64,000 nt of DNA from Agaricus subrufescens (taxonomy: Eukaryota > Basidiomycota > Agaricomycetes > Agaricales > Agaricaceae): positions 868,001-932,000 of the forward strand of contig CM057062.1 in NCBI GenBank assembly GCA_029945375.1. The letters run 5' to 3'. The position numbers and the translations under genes were made by a program. The notes beneath the pieces are model-generated. The model saw only the letters and a list, made by a program, of their open reading frames with translations. It was not told the origin of the DNA and made no database searches. Position 1 is the first letter of the stretch. Each line of letters begins with the position of its first letter. Below, piece by piece: positions 62,842 to 64,000 of this stretch.

Positions 62842-64000
62842 CTATATAGTGCTCCCAAGCTTCTTACGCTCCTCCTCCTTAAACAAAAGCCAGAACCGAT
62901 AAGTCCACTCAGATACACCATCCTCCGGATCAAGAATTCGAACTTCTACACAACTGCTGTGTGCTGAGGTGAACATGATCGAGACAGCATCATCCGGGTG
63001 ACGGCTAATCCAACTCTTTAATTGGCGTACAAGCCTTCGACCGCAGAAATCACAGGCTATTCTCAGAAGGGTTGTTGTCCAACTGTGCTCCTGTCCTTGA
63101 TCCCATTGACCCACCCGGTTATGCTGTAGACCACAAATTCAACGGATACACATAGACGCAAATATTTCACTCACCTTGCAAGATGAATTCCATGGGTCGG
63201 GCAGATTCGTTGTTGTCACGGGACGAGAGAACTGCAGCGTAAGTTCGTAATCATCATCGATTGCGTTGATGGAAATTGTTCTGGCAGGTATCTGCTTAAG
63301 TATACCGCAGCTCTTAAATTCATGACACCGAGATTTATCCTAATGAATAATTTTAGTCACACAAATTTGAAAGAAACAGAGTCTGTGGCACTCACAAACA
63401 CAAATCCAGACAACTGATAAGTTGGAGAAGGGCCCGGATAATAAGCGGCAAATTGAGTGATTAAGAGCTGAATGCAGAAGTTGGTCTGGAACACTGGATC
63501 TCCTCGGCACATACCGACTACAACCTCTCCCATAGCCAGCTTATACATAGCCAACCGTGTTTTATCATCATCCCAGTCATCTCCCACATTAACCCGCCAA
63601 GTAATCGCAATCTGGTCACCAGTACCACCAGTGCGAGCTAGCACGCCATAACGAATCACATACGCTCTATGACTAAAATCAACACCACCAGAAGCTTCGT
63701 TTAGTACCCTAAATGCACATTCGGTCTTGATTTCCTGCGCTTCAAGTTCCATGTCGGTGGAAAACCCGGACCGGAAGAGGTAGTCAATAAATGATTTATG
63801 GAATGGTCGGAGCGCTTTTTGATGAGCTTCATGGCGTTGGGGCAAATTCAAAATAGACCGGAGGCAATTGAGAGCAGCATACGCTTCATCGGCAGTCATG
63901 CCTAACCAATTGCACAGGACAACAAAGGTGAACTCATCGAAATAGAAGGCGGCATGATCCCAGTACGATGCTAGTAACAATAAGATTTTTCGAGCATTTA
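62842..64000 (-). CDS. NACHT-domain STAND protein N12 (3' part; continues past the window)
   Basis: The last exon (about 63125-62842) reads CDFCGRRLVRQLKSW, VEVRILDPEDGVSEWTYRFW and ends LGSTI. Tail exon 1 (about 63340-63180) has CHEFKSCGILKQIP and LPDPWNSSC. The large exon is open from the window edge to about 63395, with VVLCNWLGMTADEAYAALN and PFHKSFIDYLFRSGFSTD. The Walker motifs and the N-terminal exons lie beyond 64000. The visible part has no break. The sequence is about as diverged from the N5/N8/N10/N11 group as N3 is. Confidence 0.85.

Noticed and set aside
1..64000. tRNA or rRNA genes
   Set aside because: I looked for GGTTCGA-type B boxes with a paired acceptor stem and for conserved rRNA blocks. 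None held up by eye, though a covariance search could still find one.
1..64000. Repeat-induced point mutation as the cause of the NACHT relics
   Set aside because: The stops and changes include transversions and indels, and duplicated intact copies coexist, so there is no clear C-to-T signature.

Overview
This window looks like nuclear DNA of a mushroom-forming basidiomycete (Agaricomycetes). The signs are many short GT-AG introns of about 45-60 bases, a KDZ-class transposase with its CxC2 cysteine cluster, a Ty1/Copia retrotransposon, and above all a tandem array of NACHT-domain STAND genes (fungal NLR-like genes). No species can be named from the sequence alone.

The NACHT family dominates. 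I count five copies with an intact reading plan (N1 2542-5309, N5 21132-24045, N8 47204-50145, N9 50619-53350, N10 53660-56448, with N11 57382-60332 as a sixth) plus one running off the right edge (N12 from 62842). One copy is frameshifted at a run of 20 G (N2 5900-8810, + strand), one carries three nonsense codons (N3 9757-12652), one lacks its 5' half (N4 17316-19214, + strand), and one is split in its first exon by a Copia element (N6 25633-33823). Worn fragments lie between them (540-1500, 1956-2290, 24640-25400, 34049-34236 with 46624-46980, 61190-61900). All are on the minus strand except N2 and N4. The shared plan is: a Ser/Pro/Arg-rich first exon starting MPDFxFHLPRFLR; an exon with an NAHNF-type motif; an Asn-rich mini-exon; one large exon of about 540 codons with NACHT and its helical region; then two small exons coding a conserved C-terminal module. 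No WD40, ankyrin or TPR repeats follow. Six copies share a core promoter: GACACTAGT upstream of CTATAAATA, about 70-80 bases before the start codon.

Into this array other DNA has arrived. (1) At 13560-17200 there is a six-exon-scale gene for a ubiquitin-specific-protease-like domain joined to a PHD finger, next to CGCGGGC-rich repeats, directly abutting truncated N4. (2) At 19804-20035 there is a solo LTR, with its empty site preserved in the duplicated flank of N2. (3) At 28194-33461 there is a complete, apparently young Copia element with identical 357-base LTRs and one open 1482-codon gag-pol. (4) At 34237-46616 there is a 12.4-kb DNA transposon with inverted termini and a 7-base target duplication (CCAGACA). 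It carries an intact KDZ transposase and at least four further genes, and its subterminal regions are packed with ATAATCRYGATTAT palindromes. It sits inside an old NACHT fragment whose halves flank it.

The window therefore shows a birth-and-death immune-type gene cluster reshaped by segmental duplication, gene conversion (an identity step exactly at the G-run of N2/N4; an 86-base identical block between N10 and N11) and transposon insertion.
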